Origin: Thuidium tamariscinum
Lineage: Eukaryota > Streptophyta > Bryopsida > Hypnales > Thuidiaceae
Reading direction: 5' to 3'
Length of the DNA stretch: 64,000 bases
Assembly: GCA_947034885.2 (NCBI GenBank)
Contig: OX344755.2
Coordinates: 10,480,501-10,544,500 of the forward strand
Shown: in pieces, positions 49,473-62,872 of the stretch
Layout of the letters: every line of letters begins with the position of its first letter
Position numbering within the stretch: the stretch's first letter is position 1
Notes under the pieces: model-generated
The model's input: the letters and a program-made list of their open reading frames with translations, nothing else
Databases searched by the model: none
Told to the model about the DNA's origin: nothing
Position numbers and translations under genes: made by a program

Positions 49473-50992
49473 GGTCACTTCGACTCGAGGCGCTTTTAGC
49501 TTCAACGCTTTGGGGTTTTGACTGTGTAGTTATGTGCACTTCTGTTGTGATCGCTCCCAGTGGCCGCGATCACGGGGATTTCGAAATGAGAAATTTTTCT
49601 TAATTACGGTTAACTTTTGGATTCTCGCAAATGTCATTCTTATCACATGGTCAATTTTGAATATTGGACCTGTTTTTTGTTGGGAGGATAGTCTGCTTGG
49701 AATTGCAACTATTGACGTTTGCGACTGCAGGTCTTGCTGTGATGTTTATTCGGATGTAGTTGTCATGTTTTAAATCTTTTTCTGGATTTTATTTCCTGAA
49801 AACTAGTGACTTACTTTCTCTTGCCATCACTGTTGTTGTATTCGATTGTGGGTTTGGGAATTTTTGGCACGGTTTAACCACCAAGTAGATTTGAGGACCA
49901 CTCAGATTTTGGAATGCGTTATCTGTTACTTGGGAGCCTGTACTGGCTTGTACCACTTGAAATATGTGGGCATATTCTGTGCGCATTCTGTGGCAAAGAT
50001 TTGGAATTAGTAGGTGTCGAAGACGTGGTTTGTATGACCAGATCATTCGACTAAATTGGACTTATGAACTTCATTTTATGCATGTGATGTCGTATGCCTT
50101 TGGGTGTTGGATTCCGCAGGTTATATGTGTTTGACGCTTGAAGCCACAGCTTTGGACTGAGCTACTGACTTCTGTACAATACAGATGTGATTGTTTGTCT
50201 ATGTTCTGTCGAAACTTGCTGAGGTAGGTCACTTTCTTTTGCTAGAATTGGAGCACTGAGGACTACTGGCAGCGAGTACACTCAGATGTTGATCGTAGAC
50301 AGTGGACTAGATTTTCCATCTGTAGAACTTTGGTCAGTATAGTAAAGCTCTCACCAGTTTTGCTGCCATTCATTCAACCTTGTGGGAGGTTGTATGAACT
50401 AAACAGAAACCTTCGAATGAACTGTAACTCATGTCATCAACGGTTAAGAATTTGGCATGTTTCAACAGACTCGGACATCCCTAACTAGGTGTGACGCAGA
50501 CTGACAACTGTCATTTTACTTCATGTATCAAGTGATATAGAACAAAGACACTACACAATTAATTTGTGTTTTCCATTTCACCTCACAGTGTGTTTGAAAA
50601 CAACATAGAGCAAGGCATGTGAATCTAGTGCCGTGATGGGGCATGGAAATGCAGTAAAGTTAATTTGGTGCCACCCCTATATCGTCCCACTATGATTAAA
50701 TGACAAATGATCCATAATGTTAAGAATGTGACCTTTGGTATCAAAATGGCATCAAGACAAACTGGGTCAACTATTCTAATGTTTGTCTGGTTTGTTGGTT
50801 TGCTATGTTTAGATCTTTGGAAGGAGGGGTGTGAACTTTGTTTCACTGTATTTGGGCTTATAGTGAGAAAGTTAATGAATTTCAAAGCTTCTATGAGTAC
50901 AATAAGATTGAATTAATTTATCTTTGTCTTTTGATAACTGTAACTTTCACATTGCATATCCAAACACTAGGAAACGAAGTCCTTGCACTCCT
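49473..50992 (+). other. 3' UTR of P2 and spacer
   Basis: Mixed GC to about 50500, then AT-rich. No coding signal beyond short overlapping frames. Confidence 0.4.
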
Positions 50993-50996
50993 TTAA

Positions 50997-51834
50997 CCCC
51001 TAAAAGCCCAAGGGGTTAGGACAAAACACAAATGTGCTATAAAATATAAGAATTACAACTTTTTTGAAGTTAGTATCAAAGAAGATAATGTAAAGCACAA
51101 CAAGTAGAAAGTATCCATACAGTCAAAATCATAAAAATGTTTTTAGATTATTTTTAAATGAATTTTGAAGATATAATTTCAAAAATTCACCAAAAATACA
51201 ATTTCTATTTTTAAGATTTGAAATTTTTTATGATTGGTCAAAATTGTATTTTTTATTGATTTATAGAAAAATGCAAAATATTCAACTTCTAAAAGCCCAA
51301 GGGATTAAGACAAAATACAAATGTGTTATAAAATATAAGCTTTACAACTTTTTTGAAGTTAGCATCAAAGAAGCTAATGTAAAGCACAAAAAGTAGAAAG
51401 TATACATATGATCAAAATTTAAAAAATATTTATAGATTCCCTTCAAATGAATTTTGAAGATATAACTTCAAAAATTCACCAAAAATACAATTTCTATTTT
51501 TATGATTTGAAATTTTTTTTGATTGGTCAAAATTATGGTTTTTATTGACTTGTAAGAAAATAAAAAGTATTTACTAATGAGAGCATCAGTAATTCTCCCA
51601 AATAGTAAGTTTTTCAACACTAAGCAATTTTAGACACTTTGTACTATTTCTCCTTTTTTTTGCTATAACTTTTGTTTGACCGTACTGATCTTAGTTTTGA
51701 ATATCAATGTTGAAAGAAAACCCAATTTTTTCAAAACTGAAAAAAAAAAAATTTTGAAAAAAGTTTTTTTTTGCTCAAAAATTCTGCCCGAAGTCAGGCA
51801 GCGACCAGAAAATGGTCGCTTGAGCGCTTAGGGG
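50997..51834. mobile_element. TTAA-flanked element with internal tandem duplication
   Basis: The ends are CCCCTAAAAG and, inverted, CCCCTAAGCG, bounded by TTAA (50993-50996 and 51835-51838). The first ~280 bases are repeated at about 51287-51555 (AAAAGCCCAAGGGNTTA, then ATAAAATATAAG, then GAAGTTAG). Length 838 bp, non-coding. Confidence 0.75.
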
Positions 51835-51863
51835 TTAAACATAGGGCTATCTATTGGTATTAA

Positions 51864-52831
51864 CCCCTCACCACCCAAGGGGCCCAGAAGTGTTCTCACA
51901 CAATCTAGCAACCAACTTCAAAGTATTGTAACTTTTGCATATGATGTCCAAATTCAATAAAAACTTGTTGGGAAAGTTGTGCATAGAGGTCTAATTTCTA
52001 TGGTAAATTTTTAGATCAATCCAAGTTGTATTGAATTTTTGGCAGTCAATCAAAGCTTTCAGGTTCAATTTGAATTCACCAAATTGTATTTTAGGGCTAC
52101 AACTTTGGGGGCTTGTATCTGTTTCATTCAATGCTTGATTTCAATCAAATTTTTGGGTTTTGTTTGCCTTGAGGTCTAGTTATTGTGATAAAAGTTTCAT
52201 GTCAATCCAAGTTGTTTTGAATGGTTGGAAGCAATTTGAAGTTCAAAATCTTGCCATTTTTGGAGTGCAGTGAATATTGGCAACTTATAACTTCTTATAA
52301 ACATGGTTCATTTACAACAATTTTTGTTGGAAAAGTTGAGCATACTAGTCTACTTTTTGTGGTTCAAATTTCATATCAATCCAAGAACTAATGAGTGACT
52401 AAGAAGCATTTTAGTAAAGAGAGGTTCAACCATAGATATGATTTTTTGCTACTTTTTTCACTGTTTTTTGTCATTTCACAATTTTGCAAACACAACAAGT
52501 CAATTTAATGATATTTTTTTCACCAAAGTGTTTTTCTTTTACTTTTGAATCATTTTGTAGTTTAAATTTTTTTCATTTGAGTAGATTTAGAAATCAAATT
52601 TCACCTCTAAATGTGTTTTTAAGAAAATTTCAGCATCTTCTTTGAACACTAAAACATTATAATCTTTCAATCTATACGGTCAAATGACTCCAAATTTAAT
52701 CTACACCATCTTTAACATGCACACTACAAGATTGTACGGTTAAGATTTTCATACATTACTCACATTTAGACTTGTAACACTTGAAAAGTAGGGTTGTTTT
52801 TTGACATAGTTGGGCCTTGGGCGGTGAGGGG
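51864..52831. mobile_element. TTAA-flanked element with ~20-bp ends
   Basis: The left end CCCCTCACCACCCAAGG and the inverse of the right end CCCCTCACCGCCCAAGG match with one change. TTAA lies at 51860-51863 and 52832-52835. It begins only 25 bases after the previous TTAA element. Length 968 bp. Confidence 0.85.
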
Positions 52832-52835
52832 TTAA

Positions 52836-53221
52836 GAATAGAACTTGTAACAAACATTGCAACTAAGTCCTTGGCATTCCAAACATAAAAAACTTAACTT
52901 TGTAAAGTTAAAATATTTATTAATTTATTTTTTATTGTAGGAACAACATAGGACACACTAGTTTTTATGAAATATATATAGTTCTTTACTATGGTAACTT
53001 CTAAGCAATTTTGGAACGAAATAATTGAAAGTATACATGCTATTATTTGGGGAAATTATAATGTGATACGAAGAACCAAGGTAGCCATCAATATAGTTCA
53101 ATAAGACTAAGAAGGCAAGAATCATAATACTAAAATCATAACTCCCTCTCTAATATCACAAATGCTATCATTAATACTAGGGGCTGGTGCTTGGTATGCT
53201 ATGCATTCACTGTATCACATA
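52836..53221. other. AT-rich spacer
   Basis: Nothing recognisable. Confidence 0.4.
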
Positions 53222-53225
53222 TTAA

Positions 53226-54150
53226 CCCCTAAAGTTCTTTGACTATGTTTCCACTAAAAACTCTCCAAAACTGTCATTTTTAGTGCAAGTACCAAGTTTT
53301 AGAAAAAAAATATTTTTGGACAAATGTAACCGTAGGATCTTGTAGTAAAGTAGATAGAAATGATGTGGAAAAAATTTCAGAAGAATCCACCGTGTGGATT
53401 GCAAGATATTAGCGTTTGAATTTGAAAAATTCATTTTTTTAACCCTGCTGAAAATTGGGCAGCTGCGGTTCAGAAGGTCTGATTTGTATGAAAAAATGGT
53501 CAAAATGGTTGTGCTTCTTTGGATTCTTTAGTAAGAACAAGTTGGCTACGTGCTCAAAAAATTTCAAATCATTTGGAATTGTACAACATATAGAAAAAAA
53601 ATAGTAAGTAGAAAGAAGTAGTGAATCATGTAATATACTAAATTGTTAAGAATTTAATTATAGAATTAAAAAATGACAATCCCAACGGTTGTGACATTAT
53701 AATAAAATATCTACATCTAATTCTTTTATTTTTTTTCAAAAATATTGAAAATTGAGTTAGATAAACGATTTCAAAGTTTATTTCAAAGTAAAGAATCCAT
53801 AACTGCCCACAAACTAAAAAACTTCATAACTTTCATCTCATTGATCAAATTAGAATGATTTAAAGCTTTCCATGTATATATAAGTTTGACAATCCAATTT
53901 CAAATTTCAATTTTTCAAAAAAGTGATTTTTTCAGATCTGCCCGAACTGCCCGAGTTGAGAAAAAAGCAACATATTATGCAATAACTTTTTGACAATGTA
54001 GTCAAAAGTTATGAAAATTGTTGGGCCTTAAAGATATTCCTAGATCCCATGTTGTGTAAAAATTTCAAAGAAAAATATTAAAAACTCCATTCACAGGTAC
54101 CTGCCCAAAAAAGTTATGTTGCCAAATACAAAGGGTTGGTCCTTTAGGGG
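53226..54150. mobile_element. TTAA-flanked element, CCCCTAAAG family
   Basis: Ends CCCCTAAAG and CTTTAGGGG, bounded by TTAA (53222-53225 and 54151-54154). The body (TTTGACTATGTTT, then GGATCTTGTAGTAAAG, then TATGAAAATTGTTGGGCCTT) is shared with 57106-58048 and 40169-41318. Length 925 bp, no coding. Confidence 0.85.
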
Positions 54151-54154
54151 TTAA

Positions 54155-57101
54155 TAAAAAATTTATATATTTGAATAGAACGCATGATATTGATTTCAAT
54201 AAGTTCTTAAAATAATTATTTTAAGTATTTTATAAGAATGTTTTCAATCATGAATACATGAAATTCTTATTGTCACACAATGTGATATTACAAAAAAGGA
54301 GTAGCAATTTGCAATCACTTTTGTAATATCACTTTTTACAAAGAGTGATATTATAAAAATAATGTAGTTGTTGCAATGAAGGTGATATTAAAGAGGATCC
54401 ACAAGAAGATATAGTAGAGGTAGCAAATCCATTGGTTTTCTTGGCTTAACACTTCTTTGCACTTCTATGATTTAGTGCTTTTGTGAGATTTGAGCTTTCT
54501 TGATATCAATTTTCTAAATTCTAATGATGATTGCATAGCATAGCAAGCACCAACCGCTAGTCCCTTCTAAGGTCAAAGTGAAATTTTTTGTAGTACCAAT
54601 ATTTCAGATTTCAAATGAGAAGAAATAACTTTGATGAAATTAATAGCATACTTTTAAAAAATGCAATCAAGGTGGTTTTATATTTTTCTTGAACTTGTCA
54701 TAGCTTCAAGTTACAAATGTGTCCATTCAAATTCATTTTTGAGGTATTGGAAGACAAAAGGTCTTATATTTTAGTACATTCACACTAATGTTGTTGCCCT
54801 TTTAATAAAAAAATGTTCTTGTAATTCACCTTAAGTTCAAAGAAGTGATTTGAGTCAATCATTCTATAATCTTTAATATTGATCCTAAAGTTGTCTAAAC
54901 CAGAAGTTTTTTTCCCATCTTAAACCTCTTGGTTCAACTTTAACCCATAATGGTTTACGCATCTCAGAAGCAGATGTACCACATTCAACCTTGATTGTTT
55001 CTTTCAATATAACCAATTGTGGTATTTGGTTTAAACTAAGAAAATGAAACTTGAGAGATTTTATTCTATTGAAATATTGAATAAAGCCAAAAATTCAAAG
55101 AATTATTGCAATTGCAAGCTCTATGTATTTGAATCCATGTATGTTATGTTTTTTTCTTTTTGTTTTAAAATGGATCTTTGCCATTAAAATTAAAATTTTA
55201 ATATTTCATTTTCACCTTCATTTATAGGAAAATATCCAATATTATTCATATATATAATCCAATGAATAAAATTTTATTTCTACCTTTAACCTCCAAAGAC
55301 AAAAAGGACACAATGTGTCTTCTTCAAGTTTTCAATGGAGAATTCTCAGTAGGACAAAACAAATCTCAATATTTTATACACTAGGATCTTGTAGAGTATC
55401 AAGTAGACATATTTGTTGCATTTTCCAATTTTTGAAATTTCAATGTGAGAAGTATTTGGGAAATGTTGTCTAATAGAAAAAGAAGCAAATATAATCTTTT
55501 TCCATTGAAAGGAATAGTAGGGTTGGAAAAGAAGAACTTTTGGAGGCATTTCTAGTCTTTTATTCTTTACAAACATACTTCAAATTTCAAATTTGTACTT
55601 TTAACAATTTCAAAATGCAAGGTTCATTTGGTGTGATTAAGAATACAAAAATAGTTGGATTGATTCCAAATTTTTTGAAGATGTTCCAAATAATGTGCTA
55701 ATAATATCAACTATTAAATTTTTTTAAATGACATATAGATAAGTTTTTAAAAATTTTATAGGATCTAATTTGGCTAGTTTTGGGTAGTATAGATTGTAAA
55801 ATATTTTGTATAAAATAAAAATTACAAGTTTTTTGCACCTTGTGTGATTATATTTTTTGACTTTAAGCCTTCTTAATTTATAATTTTTCAATTCTAGAGT
55901 TTGAATGTAAATTTTTTCATTACAGAAAATTGAGTTGAGAGGATGAGAAAAAATAAAAATAAAAACAAATTTACTTTCAATCCTTAAAAAAATGTTGAGT
56001 AATAGTAGGTACCAACAATGCTAGTATATGAGTATAGAAGTGTGAGCCTATGAGCCTATGAACCTTGAGCCCAAATATAAGTAAGTATCCTACACTCATT
56101 GAAGGTGTTTATAACATAAGCACCTATATAATATAGGTTTTTAGAACATAGATACACTATAACCGTTGAGGTGTCTATAATATAGACACCTATACTACAA
56201 GTGTATAGAATTCTAGGCTCATAGTCTCACACTTTCTATGTTCACATACTAGCAATTGTGTAGTAGGTACTAGAGAGAAGGAAAAACTAAATTGTTAATA
56301 TCTCTAAGATAGAATTTCAACATTTTAATTTCAACATTACAATTAGTCTAAAAAATAAATAAACCACTTCAAAATTTATTTATTTTTGAAATTGTAAAAT
56401 TTGATTAAAAAAAAATCTAATATATTTTTTTCTTAGAAAGATTCTATAAATAAGATGTTCCTTGACTTCCACATTATTAATCTAATAGGAATGAATTAAA
56501 GATTTCTATATAAATAAAAATATGATCTATAACAAATAAATTCTTAAAATTTTCATTTCAAATATTTGAGGATTTGTTTTGCTACCTGGTGAGATGAACA
56601 TTGTGCTTAGGATGGCATAATTTCTGCTATTAAAATAAAATGGAAATAAAATTTATATTCCTAAAAATTAAATGTATTTTTTATTTTAAATTAATGTTTC
56701 AAAAAATCACAATGAAATTTGAGACTATAGAAGCCTATTAAAATCCATTTTGTCCCTTGTAGGAACTTTGGTCTTTTAGGAATTTATTAATTATTTGGCA
56801 ATTAGATGCCCAAAGTTGCTTGCAAGGTACAATGTGCACCTTGTCATTTGTTGCATTCAATAAACTACAAAGTCACTTTAAGGTAATTTTTTGTCAAATT
56901 AGAAAAAATAGGCATCAAATAATATAATTTTCAAAATGAGGCAATTAAACCATCACTTTACAGTATTACCTTTCCAGTAATAGAGGTGTTCTAGTAAGCA
57001 ATAGTGATTTTTAGTTTGAATAATTCAACCATAAAAAATTGTATTAGACAAGTGTGAGAATATGTGGAAAATATTCAAAAAGACTATAAGTTACATTCAA
57101 C
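54155..57101. other. AT-rich spacer
   Basis: No gene. The block at 56040-56250 holds alternating short repeats around CTATAATATAGACACCTATA that can pair with each other. Otherwise featureless. Confidence 0.4.
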
Positions 57102-57105
57102 TTAA

Positions 57106-58048
57106 CCCCTAAAGGTTTTTGACTATGTTTTCACCAAAAATGCTCCAAAATTGTCATTTCTAATACAAGTGCAATTTTTTTTTCAAACACATTTTTGACT
57201 CATGAAACCATAGGATCTTGTAGTAAGGTGGTTTGTAAACATGTGGAAAAAATTTCAAAAATTTCCACTATGTAGATTGCAAGATATAAGCATTTGAATT
57301 GACAAAAATAGTTTTTTTAATCCTGCGAAAATCCGGGCAACTGCACTTCACAAGGTCACATTTGTGTGAAAAAAAATTCAAAATGGTGGTTACTCTTTGA
57401 ATTCATACTTCAATGCAAGTTGGCTACATTCTCAAAAAATTTCAAACCATTTGGAATTGTACAACATATAGGAAAAAATAAGTTAGTAGAAAGAAGTAAA
57501 AAATGAGCCAAAATACTAAATTGTGAACATTTTTTTCATGGAATTGAAAATTTTCAATCCCAATGGTTAAAATGTTGAAATAAACAATCTACACCTTCTG
57601 TTTTTATTTTTTTCCAAAAATATGAAAAATTGAATTAAATGAAGAATTTCAAACTTTTTTTGTACTGTAGAGATTCTGTAACTAGCCGCAAACTACCCCA
57701 AACTCAAAATCTTCATAACTTTTGACTCATTAATCGGAATGGATTGATTTAAAGCTTCCCATGTCTGCATAAACCTAAAGAACCAATTTGAAATTTCACT
57801 TTTTTCTTAAAAGTTTTTTTGAAGAAGTTTTTTCAGCTAATCGGGCTGCCCGCCGAGTAAAGAAAACAACATATCCTGCCATAACTTTTTAACTGTGAAG
57901 TCAAAAGTTATGAAAATTGTTGGGCCTTAAAGCTACTCCTCGGGCACACATTGTATCAAAATTTCAAAGAAAAAAAATAAAAACTCCATCTGTAGTGAAG
58001 TGCCCAAAAATTTATAATCTCAAAAAACGATGTTCAGGGCTTTAGGGA
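57106..58048. mobile_element. TTAA-flanked element, CCCCTAAAG family
   Basis: Left end CCCCTAAAGG; right end CTTTAGGGA. Bounded by TTAA (57102-57105 and 58049-58052). The body is the same family as 53226-54150. Length 943 bp. Confidence 0.85.
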
Positions 58049-58052
58049 TTAA

Positions 58053-59021
58053 CCTACTCTATGAGCTTAATTACAATAACATATTGCAATAAATCCTAAA
58101 TCACTTATAATTTTCTTTAAAATCCTTTGTTTTTCATGTGTTTTTTAATTTGGAGATAAATATGTTCATAATGCCTATTCTCAACTTTGACATGATAAAA
58201 TTGTTGTTAACTACAAAAAGACCACAACGCATTTTGGACAAAAATTATCTGAAACTAACACTTCTTAGGGCAAAAAATGATTTAATTTTTTTCTTAAATT
58301 CAACCATACAAATTTTTACTAGACTATTATGAATGTGTAGGGAAAGAATTCAAAAACTTTAGCCAAACTTATGACATTTGAAGTTTGAACAAAAAATACT
58401 CTTATAGCAAATTTTATTAAAATAGCGGTATTCCATATGCCATTTTTCAAACCGTGTATTTTGAACTCAAAATTGACATCTACGATTGGTATAGATTTTT
58501 AAATATCTAAGATTCATATAGATTTCAAAAATGGCTATGACTAATTTTGATTTCAAACTACATGGTCTAAAACATCTTGGACTAGTATAGATTTCAAACA
58601 TCTATAAAATATACAAATTTAAAAACCTATGACTAATTTAGATTACAGATTGTTTAGTTTGAACTGTGAAAGTGTCAAAGTAATAGAATTTTGCCATTTT
58701 CATGAAATTTTCCATTCTTCCAATTATACCCAAGCAGGTCAATAGACTTAAAACTCTACTCAGAGATTTTGCACTATACATAGTTGTTTTCGACATTTGC
58801 ATCTTACATTATATTAGCTTCATATCCACCAAAATTGTAGAAGTAGAAGAATGGTTTTGCGAATGCTATCTACAATGCCCAAAATATTAGGGCAACATAA
58901 CTTTTGATCTAAGCATCTTATTGGAAAAAGAATTATATTCACACCAAGATAATACATGTTGACACCTAAAATACCTAATATGAATTGAAAGATAGTTGGG
59001 CATATTGGATAAGAATACATA
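58053..59021. other. AT-rich spacer
   Basis: No gene or clear ends. Confidence 0.4.
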
Positions 59022-59086
59022 GGTGATTGCAAGAAACACTTGTACTATTTGTTGCGTTTTCATGATTTTTTGGGAGAGTAGTTTAA

Positions 59087-59966
59087 CCCTTTAGTGACCA
59101 TGGTTGATTTTGGGGGTGGACATAGTTCTTCAAGAAAGTGAATTTTGTGGCCACTCTAATGATGTAATTTTAGATCAAACTGTATAAAGTATTGCCATAA
59201 GGAAGATTCTTGAATTTAACAAAAAATCAAACTCATCCAATGGTACAAATTGCTATAAATAAGGTAAAAGGTCCATAAATCAACCTTTTAAGGGCTAGAA
59301 TTGAATTTTTGGGGGATGGAACATCTTTAAATATTTTTCACTAAATTTTTCTCAAGAGGCAAGTAGAATAGGCATCTAACCCAAGTTGTTTCATATTTCT
59401 TGAAGCATTTTGAAATTAGTTACAAATTTTTGAAATTCACAAAAAATGGTCATCTATGGTCATCAAAAGCAATACCCTTCTAAAATGTGCAGATTTGGTA
59501 CATTGAAGAAAGCAAAATGAACCTCTAAATCATATTTACTTTTAGAGCCTTGTTGGAATTTGAGTTGTTTCCCTTAATCCTCAAAAATCAATGACTTGAA
59601 TGACCCTTTAGAATTTGCACTACATAAATTTTAATGTATAAGTTTACTTTGGGCAATCATGAGATTACAAAGAAACACTTATGCCTTGTCAAGACATCAA
59701 AATACAAAAAAATCTCACAAATTGGTTGATATTTTTTTGTATTTTTGTTGAACACTTCTCATTTGAGAGTCCAGGCCATTTGAGTTGGCAACCTCATAGC
59801 TAATGCATTAATATTCCAATTCTCTTGAAATTGGTTTTCTTTGAAGCACATGAAGACACTCTAATTGCGTTACTCTTTGAGATTTTTGTGATCAAATGTA
59901 TTTTGAACAATATTAGACCAAGAGTGCAAAAATCAACGAAAAAGTAGTCAACCGGTCACTAAAGGG
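59087..59966. mobile_element. TTAA-flanked element with CCCTTTAGTGACC ends
   Basis: The left end CCCTTTAGTGACC and the inverse right end are identical and extend loosely to GGTTGA. TTAA lies at 59083-59086 and 59967-59970. Length 880 bp, nested in the outer element. Confidence 0.85.
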
Positions 59967-59971
59967 TTAAA

Positions 59972-60704
59972 GGGTCATTGCAAGAAAGACCGACCGATTT
60001 ATGTAGCGTTTTCCACAATACTGCTGAAATTTTTGGGAGTACTGTATAATTAGAAAAACAATTTAAAAAAAATGTAAAAAGTATGTTTTAGGTATATACC
60101 TCTAAGAAGAAGGTACCGTAGGAAGGAAAAGTGTAAGAAAATTCTCTAAGTAGGAGAACTAGAAAAGTGCAAATTTTCATGAAAATAGGTACTTTGACAT
60201 TTTAATTTGTAAAAAATAGGAAAAATAATTTTAAAAAAAACTAAAAATTTTCAATTGGGGAGAAATTTATGATGAAGAGATTTCATCAAAAGAATGATCT
60301 CAAAACCATCTTAAATGTTCAAAAGTATGCGTGCAAGGGAGGCCTGTTCGCACATATGTAGAGGAAAGAGAATAATGATTTTTAAGATTTCCTTTGGTAT
60401 AAACATGCCTACCTAGTATGGAAATAGGCTACAAAAATTTCAGCTTTAGATCATTAATTTTGGATGCTCTCCAGTACTAAAAACCCCTAAACTGCAAAGT
60501 GTGACAAATTAGCTTAATTGAAATTTAATTATAAAATTATTTTTGAAAATTTCTGAAAAATAAGGGATTTGATTTTTGTCATGTCAGAAATATTTAGTCA
60601 AAATTTCAAGTTAATATGGTTCATACTTTAAAAGTTATAATCAATAACAACTCCGTCATTCAAAGTGTGACGCAAAATAGTACCGGTCTTTCTTGCAATC
60701 ACCC
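59972..60704. mobile_element. Inner copy of the GGTGATTGCAAG family
   Basis: The left end GGGTCATTGCAAGAAAGACC and the inverse of the right end GGGTGATTGCAAGAAAGACC differ at one base. Homologous in its body to 60705-61634 (ACCTCTAAGAAGAAGGTAC versus ACCTTTGAGACAAAGGTAC). Length 733 bp. Confidence 0.8.
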
Positions 60705-61073
60705 TAAAATTAGAAAATTAATTCTTTTTAAATTTGAAAAATATGACTAATTATATACCTTTGAGACAAAGGTACTTGGGGAGAGAATTGCATAGAAAAT
60801 TTCTCTAAGTAGGAAAACTAGAAAAGTGCCAACTCTCAAGAAAATACATACTTTGTTGTTTTAATTAGGGAAAAATAGAAAAATTAAGTAAATTCACAAA
60901 ATCAAAACTGGAAATTTGTAACAACTTTATGGAAATGATCATTCATTAAAATAATTACTAAAATAATACTTTATATGTTTCAAAATGCAAGTAGAAAGTA
61001 GCTCACTTTGTAGACTTTGACACCACATAAAAATAACTTTTTAAAAATTCCTTCCATGGAGAGCTACAAGTCT

Positions 61074-61347
61074 AAGGTGGATATACCTTAATGCGTCACT
61101 TTTTGACACTGTGCCTAATTACTATTATTGGTCTGTTCAAATTTTCATATAGTCTTCTTGGCAAGTGAAAGCACATTCCAATGTATCAAAAATCGCAGCA
61201 TTTGGAAACAATATACAAAAGTTATTAAGGTTTGAATTGTGATTCTAAAAGTATTCTAGCCAAATAGGTGCATAACGAAATTCAAAATTGTACATCAACT
61301 ATAGATGACGCTTTTAGGTGAGGTGCGCTTTTGGGTTTATCCACCTT
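61074..61347 (+). mobile_element. 274-bp MITE with AAGGTGG ends, first copy
   Basis: Starts AAGGTGGATATACC and ends TTTATCCACCTT. The interior matches 62599-62872 in inverted orientation over nearly its whole length. Confidence 0.8.
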
Positions 61348-61634
61348 ACTTGAAGACCATCTCATCCAAATTTCAGCTCAAAATTTGTTTTTTTGGATAC
61401 TAAATAGTACTAAAAACCTCCAAACTTACTAGTGTGACATTCAATCAAGGTCTATTTTTGGATGATAAACTATTTTTGAAAACTATGAAAAATTAGGAAA
61501 AGTTTATAATAGTTATGACTAAATTCCCTACAAATCTTGAGTCAATTGGAGCCAAAACACAAAAGTTATGGCCAAAAAACGGACCAACATATAGCATGTG
61601 ATGCAAAATAGTACAAGTGTTTCTTGCAATCACC

Positions 61635-62598
61635 ATCTATGGGGCGACGCCTTGTTATACTTGATTCATCATGGATCATTGACATGAGATAATTTTATCA
61701 CATGCCGTGCCTTTTAAGAACCCATGCTCTCTTTATTCATGAAAAATTTCCTACTCCATGAAATACAATTTTAGAAATTAGACATTAAATTTAATGAAAT
61801 TAAAACATTCAACAACTATCTAAAATAGCTTCAAAAGCCACTTATTTTGTATATATCAAGAGATGAAAAGACAAGTTCTTTATACAAGAGGATGGTAGGA
61901 GGTAAAACAACCCATTTAAGATATGGAAATTAGATTGAATAGAAGCTCAACCATTGCTAGTTTAGTCAAAAGCAAGAATTGTGTTTAAAGTAGAATTTCA
62001 TGCCTCATTTTAGAATATTAGAATATTTTTTTTAAAGTCTTTGAACTTAAGTAATGTGAAAAATAAAATTAGTTTCCACCTCTAAAAATCCATTCAAAAT
62101 TTCAAGTTTCCAATCAAAGGTTATAGACAAATTTCAAAGAAGGATTGCAAGGGACATTCCTTCTTTTTCTTCTTTTCAATTATCTTTTTTGACTTTTATC
62201 TATTAATTAGTTTTTTTTCAAAATTCAAAATCTTCAATGACTTCTTGAAGATGAAAGTTAGCATGATCATATACATGAACTTAGTCGAAGGTCTTTTAAA
62301 AAAAATTTATTCTAATATACCTAAATGAAGCTTAAATCTTGCTTTGAACACAATTCCTACATTTGATTTAACTATAAGTAGTTGAACTCTTGCTAATTCT
62401 AAAGAGAGATTTTAGCACTATCCATAGTTGTTGTTTTTGACATTCGCATCCTATATTATTTAAATGACATACCTATCAAAATTTCAAAAATAAAATAGTA
62501 GTTTTGCTACCTAGACATCTCCAAAAATCTAAGGCACCATGACTTCTGATGTCAACAACCCTATTGTAAAGAAAAATTTAAATTTATACCAAGGCAAT
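61635..62598. other. AT-rich spacer between inverted MITEs
   Basis: No gene. Part (62405-62540) resembles 58740-58890. Confidence 0.4.
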
Positions 62599-62872
62599 AA
62601 GGTGGGTAGACCCAAAAGCGCACCTAACCTAAAAGCACCATCTATAGTTGATGTACATTTTTGAATTCCATTATGTACCTATTTGGCTGGAGTACTTTTA
62701 GAATCACAATTCAAACCTTAATAACTTTTGCATAATGTATCCAAATGCTATGATTTTTGGTACATTGGAATGTGCTTTCCCTTGCCAAGAAGACTATATG
62801 AAAATTCGAACAGGCCAATAATAGTAACTAAGCACATTACCAAAAAGTGACACTTTTAAGTGTATCCACCTT
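62599..62872 (-). mobile_element. 274-bp MITE with AAGGTGG ends, inverted copy
   Basis: Starts AAGGTGGGTAGACCC and ends GTGTATCCACCTT. Same length as 61074-61347 and opposite orientation, so the two could pair as a large hairpin of 1.25 kb loop. Confidence 0.8.

Larger units (their letters stand above)
59022..61634. mobile_element. Outer element of a nested stack, GGTGATTGCAAGAAA ends
   Basis: The left end GGTGATTGCAAGAAACAC and the inverse of the right end are the same over at least 25 bases. It is interrupted by a TTAA element (59087-59966), by a related inner element (59972-60704) and by a MITE (61074-61347). Its own sequence resumes at about 60705. No coding content. Confidence 0.7.
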
